A DNA stretch of 15,651 nucleotides. It comes from Roseiarcus sp052147395 (lineage in GTDB: Bacteria > Pseudomonadota > Alphaproteobacteria > Rhizobiales > Beijerinckiaceae). Positions 7,056 through 14,238 of this stretch are shown piece by piece (position 1 is the stretch's first letter; each line of letters starts with the position of its first letter). The DNA is taken from the NCBI GenBank assembly GCA_052147395.1, contig JBKQKS010000187.1:1-15651 (forward strand). Direction: 5' to 3'. The position numbers were made by a program, and so were the translations under genes. The notes beneath the pieces were generated by a model. That model was not told where the DNA came from. It made no database searches and saw only the letters and a list, made by a program, of their open reading frames with translations.

Positions 7056-8477
7056 ATGAGCGTCGTCATCGCCCTGCTCGGCTGGCTCGCCGCAACGGCC
7101 GCGGGAGGCAGCGCCGACGATCTGGCGCGCGCCATCGAAGACTCCTACGCCGCCTATTTCGGCCGCGCGGCGATCGAAAAAGGCATCGTCACGGCGGCCC
7201 CGGCGGCCGAGGGCGTGCGCGTGACCTGGGACTTGCAGAAGGCGGCGAGCGCGCTCGGCATTTCCTCGAGCGAAGTCGAGATCGATCCGTTCAGCTATCT
7301 GCTGACGCCTGGGGACAACGGGGTTTGGACGCTGCAGAGCAGCGCCTTTCCGCGCATCCAGTACGACCTCGTTACGCCCGAAGGCCACGCGCGGGGCGCC
7401 TTCTCTGCCGAAGGTTACAAGCTCGAGGGCTTGTGGGACCCCAATGCCGAGCCCTTCCTCACCGCCAAGCTCGCGCTCGCCCGGTTCGAGGGCGAGATCG
7501 CCGATCCCAACGGCTCGGGCCGCATCGGCATCGTCGAATCCGATCTATCGGGGGTCGCGATGGCGCGCACGGGCGCCTCCGGCGTCGACTTCACGCTCGC
7601 TCAAACGGTCGGCAAGTTCGAGGAGCGGGTCGCGCCTGCAAATGCAGAGCCCGGCGAGCCGGCGGCAATGACGATCATCGGCAGCGGGGCGAGTGGCGGG
7701 TTCGCGGTTTCCGGCCTGAAGGCGACGGAAATCGCGGCGTTGTGGCGCTATTTCGTCGCCCACGCCGGGGACGAGCATCCCGCGAGCGGCGCGGCGGCTT
7801 TGATCGCCGCCGCCCTGCCGCTGTGGAGCCGCGTCGGCGCCACCGCCAATCTCGACGATCTCGGCGCCCTATCCCCGTTCGGCTCGGCTCGGATGCAGAC
7901 ATTCGGCGAGACGCTGTCGCTCTCCGGCCTCGCCGACGAGGCAAGCGTGAATCTGGCCTTCGATCTCGACGGCGTCACTTTCAATTCGCCGGCCGCGCCG
8001 CCTTGGGCCGCTCGGGCGACGCCCGCGGCGCTGCATCTCGGCGTCGGCCTCGTCGACAGCGGCGTCGGCGAGGCGGTGAGAATCGCGCTGGCCGACCCCA
8101 AATTCGGCGCGGGCGACCTGTCGCCAGAAGCGAGAGCGGCAGCCCGGCAGGCGCTGGAGAAGGGGCGCCCGCGCCTCACTTTCGATGGCGGCCGGCTGAA
8201 GACGCCGCTCATCGACCTCGCCTTCGCAGGCGAATTGAACCTCGAGCCGGGGGCGACATCGGGCCATTTCCGGCTGACCGCCGATTCGCTCGACAAGGTC
8301 ACCGCGATCCTCGCCGACCTCGCCGAACGAAGCCCCGACATGGAGCAGGCGCTGCTGACTTTGACCTTATTCAAGGGGCTCGCGAAGACCGGCGCCGACG
8401 GCAGGCTCGCCTGGGATGTCGCCATCGAGGGCGACAAGGTCACCGTCAACGGCTCGCCGTTGCCGACGACGCCTTGA
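7056..8477 (+). CDS. Exported protein of unknown function (possibly DUF2125-like)
   Basis: A 473-residue protein with an N-terminal export signal (MSVVIALLGWLAATAAGGSA, probable cleavage near residue 19-20). The rest is a long beta-rich, Ala/Gly-rich periplasmic domain without Cys-rich or catalytic motifs I recognise. Blocks such as GARMxT-type strands, VNLAFDLDGVTFNSPAAPPW and the end GADGRLAWDVAIEGDKVTVN, then GSPLP, resemble the repeated-strand pattern of DUF2125/AsmA-related alphaproteobacterial envelope proteins. I cannot confirm that family by eye. The start is well supported: GGGGAGG lies five to six bases before the ATG. It is divergent from the binding-protein gene and 51 bases ahead of the cystathionine beta-lyase gene, so it may head a three-gene transcript. 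No function is proposed. Confidence 0.78.
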   Translation: MSVVIALLGWLAATAAGGSADDLARAIEDSYAAYFGRAAIEKGIVTAAPAAEGVRVTWDLQKAASALGISSSEVEIDPFSYLLTPGDNGVWTLQSSAFPRIQYDLVTPEGHARGAFSAEGYKLEGLWDPNAEPFLTAKLALARFEGEIADPNGSGRIGIVESDLSGVAMARTGASGVDFTLAQTVGKFEERVAPANAEPGEPAAMTIIGSGASGGFAVSGLKATEIAALWRYFVAHAGDEHPASGAAALIAAALPLWSRVGATANLDDLGALSPFGSARMQTFGETLSLSGLADEASVNLAFDLDGVTFNSPAAPPWAARATPAALHLGVGLVDSGVGEAVRIALADPKFGAGDLSPEARAAARQALEKGRPRLTFDGGRLKTPLIDLAFAGELNLEPGATSGHFRLTADSLDKVTAILADLAERSPDMEQALLTLTLFKGLAKTGADGRLAWDVAIEGDKVTVNGSPLPTTP

Positions 8478-8528
8478 CTACGGCGCCCGGGCGGGCATGA
8501 AGGCTGCGGCGTCCGGGAGCACGAGCCG

Positions 8529-9722
8529 ATGAGCGGAATGAAAGAGGACACAAGAGCGAAATTGCGCGTGCGCTCGCGCATGGTCCACCTCGGACGCAAT
8601 CGCGAACACTCGCAGGGCTTTGTCAACGTGCCGCCGTTCCGCGGCTCGACGGTGCTCTATCCCGACATCGACGCTTTTCTCGGGCGCAAGCTGCGCTACG
8701 ATTATGGCACGCATGGCACGCCGACCACCGACGCGCTGATCGAGGCTTGGACCGATCTCGCCGGCGCGGCCGGAACCATCCTCGTACCCTCCGGCCTCGC
8801 CGCGATCGTCGTCGCGTTGATGACCGCGCTGCAAGCGGGCGACCACCTGCTCGTCACCGACTCCGTCTACTATCCGACACGCCGGTTCTGCGAGAACGGC
8901 CTGAAGCGGATGGGCGTCGAGACCAGCTATTACGATCCGACGATCGGCGCCGGCATCGCCGAGTTGATCCGCCCCGACACCAGGGCGATCTTCACCGAGG
9001 CGCCGGGCTCGCAATCGCTGGAGATGCAGGACATCCCCGCCATCGTCGCCGTCGCCAAGCCGCGCGGGATCCCGGTGATGATGGACAACACCTGGGCGAC
9101 CCCGATCTTCTTCCCGGCCCACGCCCATGGCGTCGACCTCGCGATCGAGGCCGGCACCAAGTATCTCTCCGGCCATTCCGACCTGCTCCTTGGCCTCGTC
9201 TCGGCCAATGCGGAGTGGTTCCCGCGGCTGCATCGCACCGTCGACCACATGGCGATCCCGCCCGGGCCGGAGGACGTCTATCTCGCGCTACGCGGCCTGC
9301 GCACCATGGATTTGCGCCTGCGCGAGGCTGAAAAACAGGCGCTCGCGCTCGCGAACTGGCTGCAGACGCGGCCGGAAGTTTTGCGCGTGATCCATCCCGG
9401 CTTGGAGGGCGATCCGGGGCACGCCATCTGGAAACGCGATTTCCGCGGCGCCTCGGGCCTGTTCAGCGTGGTGCTGCAGCCGGCGGCGCCGGAAGCCGCC
9501 GCCGCGTTCATCGACGCCTTGGAGCTGTTCGGGCTCGGCGCCTCCTGGGGCGGTTACGAGAGCCTCGTCATCCCGTTCGACTGCACGAAATACCGCACCG
9601 CGACGCGCTGGGCGCCGGGCGGCCCGACCGTGCGCCTCAGCGTCGGTCTCGAGGACATCGAAGACCTGAAAGAGGACCTCGCGCGTGGTCTCGCGGCCTT
9701 CACGGCGACCCGCGGAACGTAA
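8529..9722 (+). CDS. metC: Cystathionine beta-lyase (PLP-dependent Cys/Met metabolism enzyme)
   Basis: Cleaves cystathionine to homocysteine, pyruvate and ammonia in methionine synthesis, in the cytoplasm. The 397 residues show the Cys/Met-metabolism PLP-enzyme pattern: RYDYGTHGTPTTDAL (56-70), VPSGLAAIVVALMTALQAGD (86-105) for cofactor phosphate binding, MMDNTWATP with the PLP-pairing Asp186, and AGTKYLSGHSDLLLG with the Schiff-base Lys211. The motif VYYPTRRFCENGLKRMGVET (113-132) and the end GASWGGYESLVIPFD...RLSVGLEDIEDLKEDL are typical of bacterial cystathionine beta-lyases and not of gamma-synthases. The ATG at 8529 has a modest GGGAG about nine bases upstream; an ATG three codons later is also possible. 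Confidence 0.93.
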   Translation: MSGMKEDTRAKLRVRSRMVHLGRNREHSQGFVNVPPFRGSTVLYPDIDAFLGRKLRYDYGTHGTPTTDALIEAWTDLAGAAGTILVPSGLAAIVVALMTALQAGDHLLVTDSVYYPTRRFCENGLKRMGVETSYYDPTIGAGIAELIRPDTRAIFTEAPGSQSLEMQDIPAIVAVAKPRGIPVMMDNTWATPIFFPAHAHGVDLAIEAGTKYLSGHSDLLLGLVSANAEWFPRLHRTVDHMAIPPGPEDVYLALRGLRTMDLRLREAEKQALALANWLQTRPEVLRVIHPGLEGDPGHAIWKRDFRGASGLFSVVLQPAAPEAAAAFIDALELFGLGASWGGYESLVIPFDCTKYRTATRWAPGGPTVRLSVGLEDIEDLKEDLARGLAAFTATRGT

Positions 9723-9803
9723 CGAAATGTCGAGGACGACGGCGACGACCCCGCCTTGCTCGCCAACACGTCGCCATCGACGAAATGCACGCCGGCGGTT
9801 GAC

Positions 9804-9809
9804 AGGAGG
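9804..9809 (+). promoter_or_regulatory. Ribosome-binding site fixing the nucleoside hydrolase start
   Basis: AGGAGG lies six bases before the ATG at 9816. This rules out a 20-codon upstream in-frame extension that has no site and is unlike the family. Confidence 0.8.
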
Positions 9810-9815
9810 CGCCCG

Positions 9816-10778
9816 ATGCGCACGTTCATCATCGACACCGACACCGCCTCCGACGACGCCGTGGCGATCCTGATGGCGCTCGCGGCGCCCGACGTGAAGG
9901 TCGCGGCGCTCACCACCGTCGCCGGCAATATCGGAATCGAGCAGGCGACGACCAACGCGCTCGTCACCGTCGAAATCGCCGGCGCGGACGTTCCGGTCTA
10001 CAAAGGCGCGAGCGCGCCGCTCGACCGCGTTCATCGCGACGCCCGCTGGTTCCACGGCGCGGACGGATTCGGCGACCGCGGCTACCCGCCGCCGCGCCGG
10101 GCAGCCGAGCGCGAGCATGCGGTAGACGCCCTGATCGATCTCGCGCGGAAACATACGGGGTTCACGCTGGTGACGCTCGGCCCCCTCACCAATATCGCGC
10201 TGGCGCTGGCGCGCGACGACGGATTCGCCTCTCAGGTCGGGCGCTGCGTGGTGATGGGCGGCGCGCCCTGCTGCGAAGGCAACGTGACGCCGGCCGCGGA
10301 ATACAACATCTGGGTCGATCCCGAGGCGGCGCGCAAGGTTTTCCGTTCTGCGCTGCCGATCGAGATGGTGGGATGGCACGTGTCCCGCGGCGCGTCGGCG
10401 CTCAGCGACGACGAGATCGCCGAGATCCTGGCGCTCGGCACGGCGAAGGCGCGCTTCGCCGTCGAATGCAACACGCGGGCGAAACAAGCCTATTTCGTGC
10501 AGACCGGCGAACGCGGCCTGTCGCTCGCAGACCCGACGGCGATGGCGGTGGCGCTCGAACGCGGAATCGGGCTTTCCTGGAGCCGCCATCTCGTCGAGAT
10601 CGAGTGTTCGAGCGAGCTCACCCGCGGCATGACGATCGTCGACCGCCTGAACGTCACCCATGACGACAACAACAAGCTCACCTGGCGCGACGCGCTGGCG
10701 ACGGGGCACAAAGCGGACATCTGTTGGACTTTAGATTCAACGGCTTTCAAGGCGATGTTGAAGCGGGCGTTGAGCTGA
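9816..10778 (+). CDS. Nucleoside hydrolase (IunH/RihA-type family)
   Basis: Expected to split the N-glycosidic bond of ribonucleosides, releasing base and ribose, in the cytoplasm for nucleoside salvage. The 320-residue length is typical. The N-terminal Ca2+/ribose-binding motif reads DTDTASDD (7-14), a common variant of DTDPGxDD. VTLGPLTNIALAL (119-131), VVMGGAP (145-151), AEYNIWVDPEAARKVF (161-176) and the late metal-site block LSLADPTAMAV (236-244) follow in order. In the last block the usual His before the Asp (HDP in inosine-uridine hydrolases) is Ala238, so base specificity may differ from the classical enzyme. A long CysCys loop follows VVMGG (CC at 152-153). It lies 93 bases after metC on the same strand. 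Substrate cannot be named from sequence. Confidence 0.9.
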   Translation: MRTFIIDTDTASDDAVAILMALAAPDVKVAALTTVAGNIGIEQATTNALVTVEIAGADVPVYKGASAPLDRVHRDARWFHGADGFGDRGYPPPRRAAEREHAVDALIDLARKHTGFTLVTLGPLTNIALALARDDGFASQVGRCVVMGGAPCCEGNVTPAAEYNIWVDPEAARKVFRSALPIEMVGWHVSRGASALSDDEIAEILALGTAKARFAVECNTRAKQAYFVQTGERGLSLADPTAMAVALERGIGLSWSRHLVEIECSSELTRGMTIVDRLNVTHDDNNKLTWRDALATGHKADICWTLDSTAFKAMLKRALS

Positions 10779-10919
10779 GGCGCAATCTCCGGCGCGTTCC
10801 CGAGGATCCGAGTTGGCGGCCGGGATACCGCGCAGAAGCGCGAGGCGGCGGACGATGCGCAGTGAATTTTTGCGCGCGCAATGCTAAACGAGAGTCAGAG
10901 TTCACATTCGAGGAGCGTC
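10779..10919 (+). other. Spacer before the Uma2-family gene
   Basis: This 141-bp spacer contains the perfect 12-base palindrome TTGCGCGCGCAA (10870-10881), 39 bases before the Uma2 start. It is flanked by an A/T-richer patch (gaattttt before, gctaaac after) unlike the surrounding DNA. It may be the promoter/operator region of the Uma2 gene. No strong terminator for the nucleoside hydrolase gene was seen. Confidence 0.4.
10910..10915 (+). promoter_or_regulatory. Ribosome-binding site fixing the Uma2 start
   Basis: GAGGAG lies four bases before the ATG at 10920. The earlier in-frame ATG at 10881 has no site and adds a low-complexity leader not typical of the family. Confidence 0.65.
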
Positions 10920-11501
10920 ATGGCCGAGGCCCTTCTCCGTCCCTGGACAATAGACGAGTTCTTCGCCTGGCAAGAGCGGCAGACGGAGCGCTACGAGCTC
11001 GTCGACGGCCTGCCGCTGAAAATGATGGCGGGCGCCCGCAACGTGCACGACGACATCGTCGTCAACCTGATCGCGGCCTTGCACGAAAAATTGCGCGGCG
11101 GTCCGTGCCGGCCGTTCACCGGCGACGGCGCGGTGCTGACCCGACCCGGCCAGATCCGCCGTCCCGATGTCGGCGTCGACTGCGGCCGACGTCAACCGAA
11201 TTCGATGCTCGCCGCCGAGCCAAAGCTGCTGATCGAGGTGTTGTCGCCGACGACGCGCGACTTCGACTCGTTCCGAAAGCTCGACGAATACAAGGGCATG
11301 GCGGGCCTCGTTCATGTGCTGCTGGTCGATCCCAACGAGCCGCTGGCGGCGCTGTGGTCCAAGGCCGAGGGCGAATGGAGCGAGCGGCGGGTCGACGGCC
11401 TCGATACGACGATCGACCTTCCGGCGCTCGGCGTCGCGTTGAACATGAGCGAAATCTACGACGGCGTGGAGTTCCCGATCGGACCCGAGATCGAAACGTA
11501 G
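10920..11501 (+). CDS. Uma2-family protein (PD-(D/E)XK nuclease-like fold)
   Basis: A 193-residue member of the Uma2/DUF820 family, predicted restriction-endonuclease-fold proteins of unproven role that are abundant in cyanobacteria and several proteobacteria. The ordered motifs are visible: WTIDEFFAWQERQTERYELVDGLP with the conserved Glu26, the RRPDVGVDCG strand with the catalytic-type Asp83, LLIEVLSPTTRDFDSFRKLDEYK with Glu106, and Lys120/Lys125. Together they form the PD...ExK-like set. All active-site residues are present, so the protein may be a working nuclease. It lies tail-to-tail with the DUF4276-ATPase pair, 173 bases apart. The gene stands alone on its strand. Confidence 0.9.
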   Translation: MAEALLRPWTIDEFFAWQERQTERYELVDGLPLKMMAGARNVHDDIVVNLIAALHEKLRGGPCRPFTGDGAVLTRPGQIRRPDVGVDCGRRQPNSMLAAEPKLLIEVLSPTTRDFDSFRKLDEYKGMAGLVHVLLVDPNEPLAALWSKAEGEWSERRVDGLDTTIDLPALGVALNMSEIYDGVEFPIGPEIET

Positions 11502-11530
11502 AACGGCGAAATGCCGCGGCGCCACACGAG

Positions 11531-11557
11531 CCCGGTCTCACAACCGCAACGACCGGG
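11531..11557 (+). terminator. Possible terminator after Uma2
   Basis: Inverted repeat CCCGGTC / GACCGGG with a 13-base loop, 30 bases past the Uma2 stop. An imperfect T-rich stretch (ctttgaatttt) begins only ten or more bases later. It could serve either strand in this convergent gap; weak. Confidence 0.35.
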
Positions 11558-11674
11558 GCGCCCGCGCTTTGAATTTTCGGCCGCCGGCGCGAGCCGCTGT
11601 CGCCATAGGTTGGCTTCGCCATTCGACGAAATTCCTGTCAGGACAACGTGATACGCGCGTCGGCGGCGAATTGG

Positions 11675-12349
11675 CTACCGCCGCCGTTCGGCGCTCAGCG
11701 CCTCCAGCCGCGCGAGCCAGGCGTCGAAGCGCGGACAAGCCCCGCGCATGGCTGCGAGGCCTATTCGCCGCGCTAAATTCGGAGCGTGCCTGGTTTTGGT
11801 TCGGCGGTTGTAGGCCGAGCGTCCGAGCTTCGTCCACGCCTCCAACCGCCCTGAAGGCGCCGACTCGGGCGAGTCGTTGACCTCCTCGACCGCGCCCGCA
11901 GCTCGAATGGCGGCGTTCGCCTGTTTCTCGATGGCGCCATCGCCAAAATAATCGGCGAGGACGCGTGGATCCGACAGCAACAGCGTTTCGAATTCGAACT
12001 TCTGAATATAAGGAATAACGTTCGACGGCTCCGCGGCGACGGCGGCTGCGATGCGCTCCTCGAGCGCGTCTACGTCCTCCCCCGGCATGCGTCCGCGAAA
12101 GCCGTAGAAGTCATAGAGCGATGTCACGAAGCCGTCGGGGAAATCCGCCCGCAGCCGCCTCAGCTCCGCAATGACACGATCGAAATTGACGGCCCCGCCG
12201 GCCGCCTTTTCGCCGGTTGCCGCACGCCCGGTCGCGAGCTTGATCGGGGTCGGATAGATCGAGAGCGCTTGCAGGCGTGGGCGGAGGACCTCGTTGACGA
12301 ACAGCAATTCGCATTCGCCCTCGACGGAGATCGCCAACCTGACGGTCAT
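11675..12349 (-). CDS. DUF4276 family protein (TOPRIM-like), partner of the upstream ATPase
   Basis: A 224-residue protein. The family blocks are in order: the N-terminal strand and acidic VEGECE (9-14), SLYDFYGF (77-84) followed by RMPGEDV, YIQKFEFETLLLSD (114-127), and NDSPESAPSGRLE (158-170). DUF4276 proteins are regarded as TOPRIM-like; the Glu of VEGxxE and the Asp in LYDFYGF would be the metal-binding acids, implying a possible nuclease. This is inferred from the family, not shown. The ATG overlaps the ATPase stop by four bases (ATGA), indicating translational coupling and probably a complex or a sensor-effector pair. The Arg-rich C-terminal tail (LSAERRR) is otherwise unremarkable. Confidence 0.88.
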   Translation of the reverse strand: MTVRLAISVEGECELLFVNEVLRPRLQALSIYPTPIKLATGRAATGEKAAGGAVNFDRVIAELRRLRADFPDGFVTSLYDFYGFRGRMPGEDVDALEERIAAAVAAEPSNVIPYIQKFEFETLLLSDPRVLADYFGDGAIEKQANAAIRAAGAVEEVNDSPESAPSGRLEAWTKLGRSAYNRRTKTRHAPNLARRIGLAAMRGACPRFDAWLARLEALSAERRR

Positions 12350-13428
12350 GGGCGACCGCCGATCAAGTTCTTCATCCAGATGTCGCCCATCGAGAACTCG
12401 TCCATCCAGGCGGCGACCTCTGAAAGCTCGAGACGGCGAAATTCGGACGCCTCGTCGACGCGATCGACGATGACGAACTCGTCCCAGCGGAACCAGGCCG
12501 CGAAGGTCGGCGACTGGGTCGCCGCAATGATCTGCGCAGACCCCGCGACCTGGTGCATGACCGACGCCAGCAGTTCGATCGCCGCCGGATGCAGGCCGAG
12601 CTCTGGCTCATCGAGAATGATAGTTCGCGGCGGGTCGGGCTGTAACAACAGCGCCATCAGCGCGACGAACCTCAGTGTGCCGTCGGAAAGGTCGCTCACA
12701 TCGAACAGTTCGTCTCTGCCGACATGGCGCCACCTCAGTCGAATGACCTCGGGATTGCGAGGGTCGGGCCGCAGCAGGAAAGATCCCAGGAACGGCGCCG
12801 CTCGTCGCACCAGATCGACGATATCGTTGAAGGCTTCGCGATGAGCTTCCTGCAGATAGTAAAGAAACGCAGCCAAATTGCCGCCGTTAGCGTCGAGCGT
12901 TTCCTGTTCAACGAGGCGCGCATTGCGCCGCAGCGGCGCCTGCTCGGAGGTATCGTGGAAGTGATAGACTTTCCAGGTCTCGATGGCGAGATATATATAT
13001 GGCGAAATTCCAGCAATCCGCCCCGCCCTGCGAAGACGCGTCTCGAATTGGTTGGCCACCGCAATGTTTTCGATCGTCGCTCCAGAGGAACAGTATTCGG
13101 TCAGGAATTGCAATCGTCCGTCTACTGTCGGCGCGCCTCGCATTGCATAGCGCATATCGAGAGAGACGATCTCGATCTCGAACACATTCGTCACTTTCGG
13201 TCCAAAGTGCAGAACCTTGTCGAGCCCTCCCTGCTGCACAACGTAGAGTTGGGTCTCCTCGCGCGCCAACCGTGACAAAAACTTGAAAAGTCCAACGAAA
13301 TTGCTCTTCCCGGCGCCGTTCGGACCGATGACGACATTGATGTCCTGGAGGCGCATAGCCTCGAGGGCTCGGATCGACTTGAAGCCTTTTACGGTTATGG
13401 ATTGCAGTTTTCCGAACTCGTCTTTCAT
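12346..13428 (-). CDS. AAA family ATPase (AAA_21/SMC-like, RecF-type), first gene of a two-gene operon with DUF4276
   Basis: A 360-residue ATPase of the ABC/SMC-like AAA_21 class. The N-terminal strand LQSITVKGFKSIRALEAM is the typical opening; Walker A is IGPNGAGKSN (34-43), the ABC-like signature LSDGTLRFVAL (247-257), and Walker B TIILDEPELGLHP (269-281). The switch block ATQSP (303-307) has Gln where transport ATPases have His, as usual in this class. The middle ~150 residues lack a long coiled coil, so this is the short kind seen in ATPase-plus-effector pairs and not a RecN/SMC protein. The ATG at 13428 is favoured; a GTG at 13461 would add 11 residues. Neither has a convincing ribosome site. 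Base composition dips locally: 45% G+C at 12961-13020 and 57% at 13081-13140 by hand count. The pair probably arrived by transfer. Confidence 0.9.
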   Translation of the reverse strand: MKDEFGKLQSITVKGFKSIRALEAMRLQDINVVIGPNGAGKSNFVGLFKFLSRLAREETQLYVVQQGGLDKVLHFGPKVTNVFEIEIVSLDMRYAMRGAPTVDGRLQFLTEYCSSGATIENIAVANQFETRLRRAGRIAGISPYIYLAIETWKVYHFHDTSEQAPLRRNARLVEQETLDANGGNLAAFLYYLQEAHREAFNDIVDLVRRAAPFLGSFLLRPDPRNPEVIRLRWRHVGRDELFDVSDLSDGTLRFVALMALLLQPDPPRTIILDEPELGLHPAAIELLASVMHQVAGSAQIIAATQSPTFAAWFRWDEFVIVDRVDEASEFRRLELSEVAAWMDEFSMGDIWMKNLIGGRP

Positions 13429-13513
13429 TCGAAAAGCGCCTGCTCCGGGAACGCGCCGCACATTCTGTGCGATCGGCGTTCGCGCGGCAGGTGAAGGGAA
13501 ATCTGCGTCGGTG
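13429..13513 (-). other. Spacer between the YdeI-family gene and the ATPase gene
   Basis: This 85-bp gap would have to hold any private promoter of the ATPase-DUF4276 pair. On the minus strand TTCACC and CAGAAT resemble -35 and -10 hexamers but are 22 bases apart, too far for a normal promoter. Read-through from the upstream gene is equally possible. Confidence 0.3.
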
Positions 13514-14164
13514 TCAACGCGCCCTCGCCGTTCTCCTGGGCGCGCTCGCCGTCGTCGACCCCCTTCCGTTCGGCTGACGCCTCGCGGCCTTTCGCAGCGG
13601 ATGGAAGGTCTCGCTGCTCGCCAGCATGCGCAGCAGCCGCTCGATCACCTGAGCTCGGTCTTTCGCGTGGTGGAGCCGGTAGAGCATCGCATAGCGATTG
13701 GCGCCGTCGAGCGCGGCGAACGCGGCGGCGGCCTCGGGGCTCATCGCAAAACAAAAATCCTCGGGGATTTCCGCGCCCGCGGCTGAAGGGTAGGCCGCCG
13801 CCCAGCGCCCGTCGGCTTTGGCGGCTTCGACTTGGGCGAGACCGGCCGCGGTCATCTGTCCCGCCGCCAGCAGCCGCTCGACCCGCGAGCAATTGAGCCG
13901 AGACCACCGGCTCCCGGCCTTGCGCGGGGTGAAGCGGGTGACGTGGAAAACATCGTCCCAGCGCCCGATCTGGCCATCGATCCAGCCATGCATGAGGGCG
14001 CAGTCGATCGCTTCGTCCTTGGAAAGTGTCGTTGCGCCGGAGCCTTGCTTGGCGAGTTTGATCCAGACGCCGGGAGCGGCGGGATGCGCGGCGAGCCAAG
14101 CCTCGAACGCCGCGGCATCGCGAAACGAGAGCACCGGCAACCCCCCCTTCGCGTCCTCCGCCAT
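13514..14164 (-). CDS. YdeI/OmpD-associated family protein
   Basis: A 216-residue cytoplasmic protein of the YdeI (OmdA-like) family, whose biochemical role is unsettled. Diagnostic blocks are present: the N-terminal FRDAAAFEAWLAAHP..PGVWIKLAK, the core DEAIDCALMHGWIDGQ (50-65) and RFTPRKAGSRWSRLN (77-91), the helix RVERLLAAGQMTAAGLAQVE, and the C-terminal block AMLYRLHHAKDRAQVIERLLRMLASSETFHP (159-189). After the last block, 27 further residues rich in Arg, Ser and Thr run to the stop. That tail is longer and more basic than usual, possibly because the original stop was lost. The ATG at 14164 has GGGGAGG eight bases upstream. It lies ahead of the ATPase gene on the same strand and is divergent from the DUF255 gene. 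Confidence 0.87.
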   Translation of the reverse strand: MAEDAKGGLPVLSFRDAAAFEAWLAAHPAAPGVWIKLAKQGSGATTLSKDEAIDCALMHGWIDGQIGRWDDVFHVTRFTPRKAGSRWSRLNCSRVERLLAAGQMTAAGLAQVEAAKADGRWAAAYPSAAGAEIPEDFCFAMSPEAAAAFAALDGANRYAMLYRLHHAKDRAQVIERLLRMLASSETFHPLRKAARRQPNGRGSTTASAPRRTARAR

Positions 14165-14238
14165 GCCTCACGCCTCCCCGGCCGAGTGAACCTTATGATC
14201 GCCGCGACGTATAGAGTAGCGAACCGATCGAAAGCGAT
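14165..14238. other. Divergent intergenic region YdeI-family / DUF255 gene
   Basis: 74 bases that must carry both promoters. A TATAGA at 14209-14214 could be a -10 for the rightward gene, but no -35 at the proper distance was recognised. Confidence 0.3.

Noticed and set aside
9288..10709. 473-codon minus-strand frame across the metC / nucleoside hydrolase junction
   Set aside because: Antisense to two recognised enzymes and spans their intergenic spacer; Arg/Ala/His-rich with no motif.
12991..13000. (AT)5 run as a possible promoter or origin-like element
   Set aside because: It lies inside the ATPase coding region and encodes the YIY of an ordinary strand; no other A/T-rich or iterated elements surround it.
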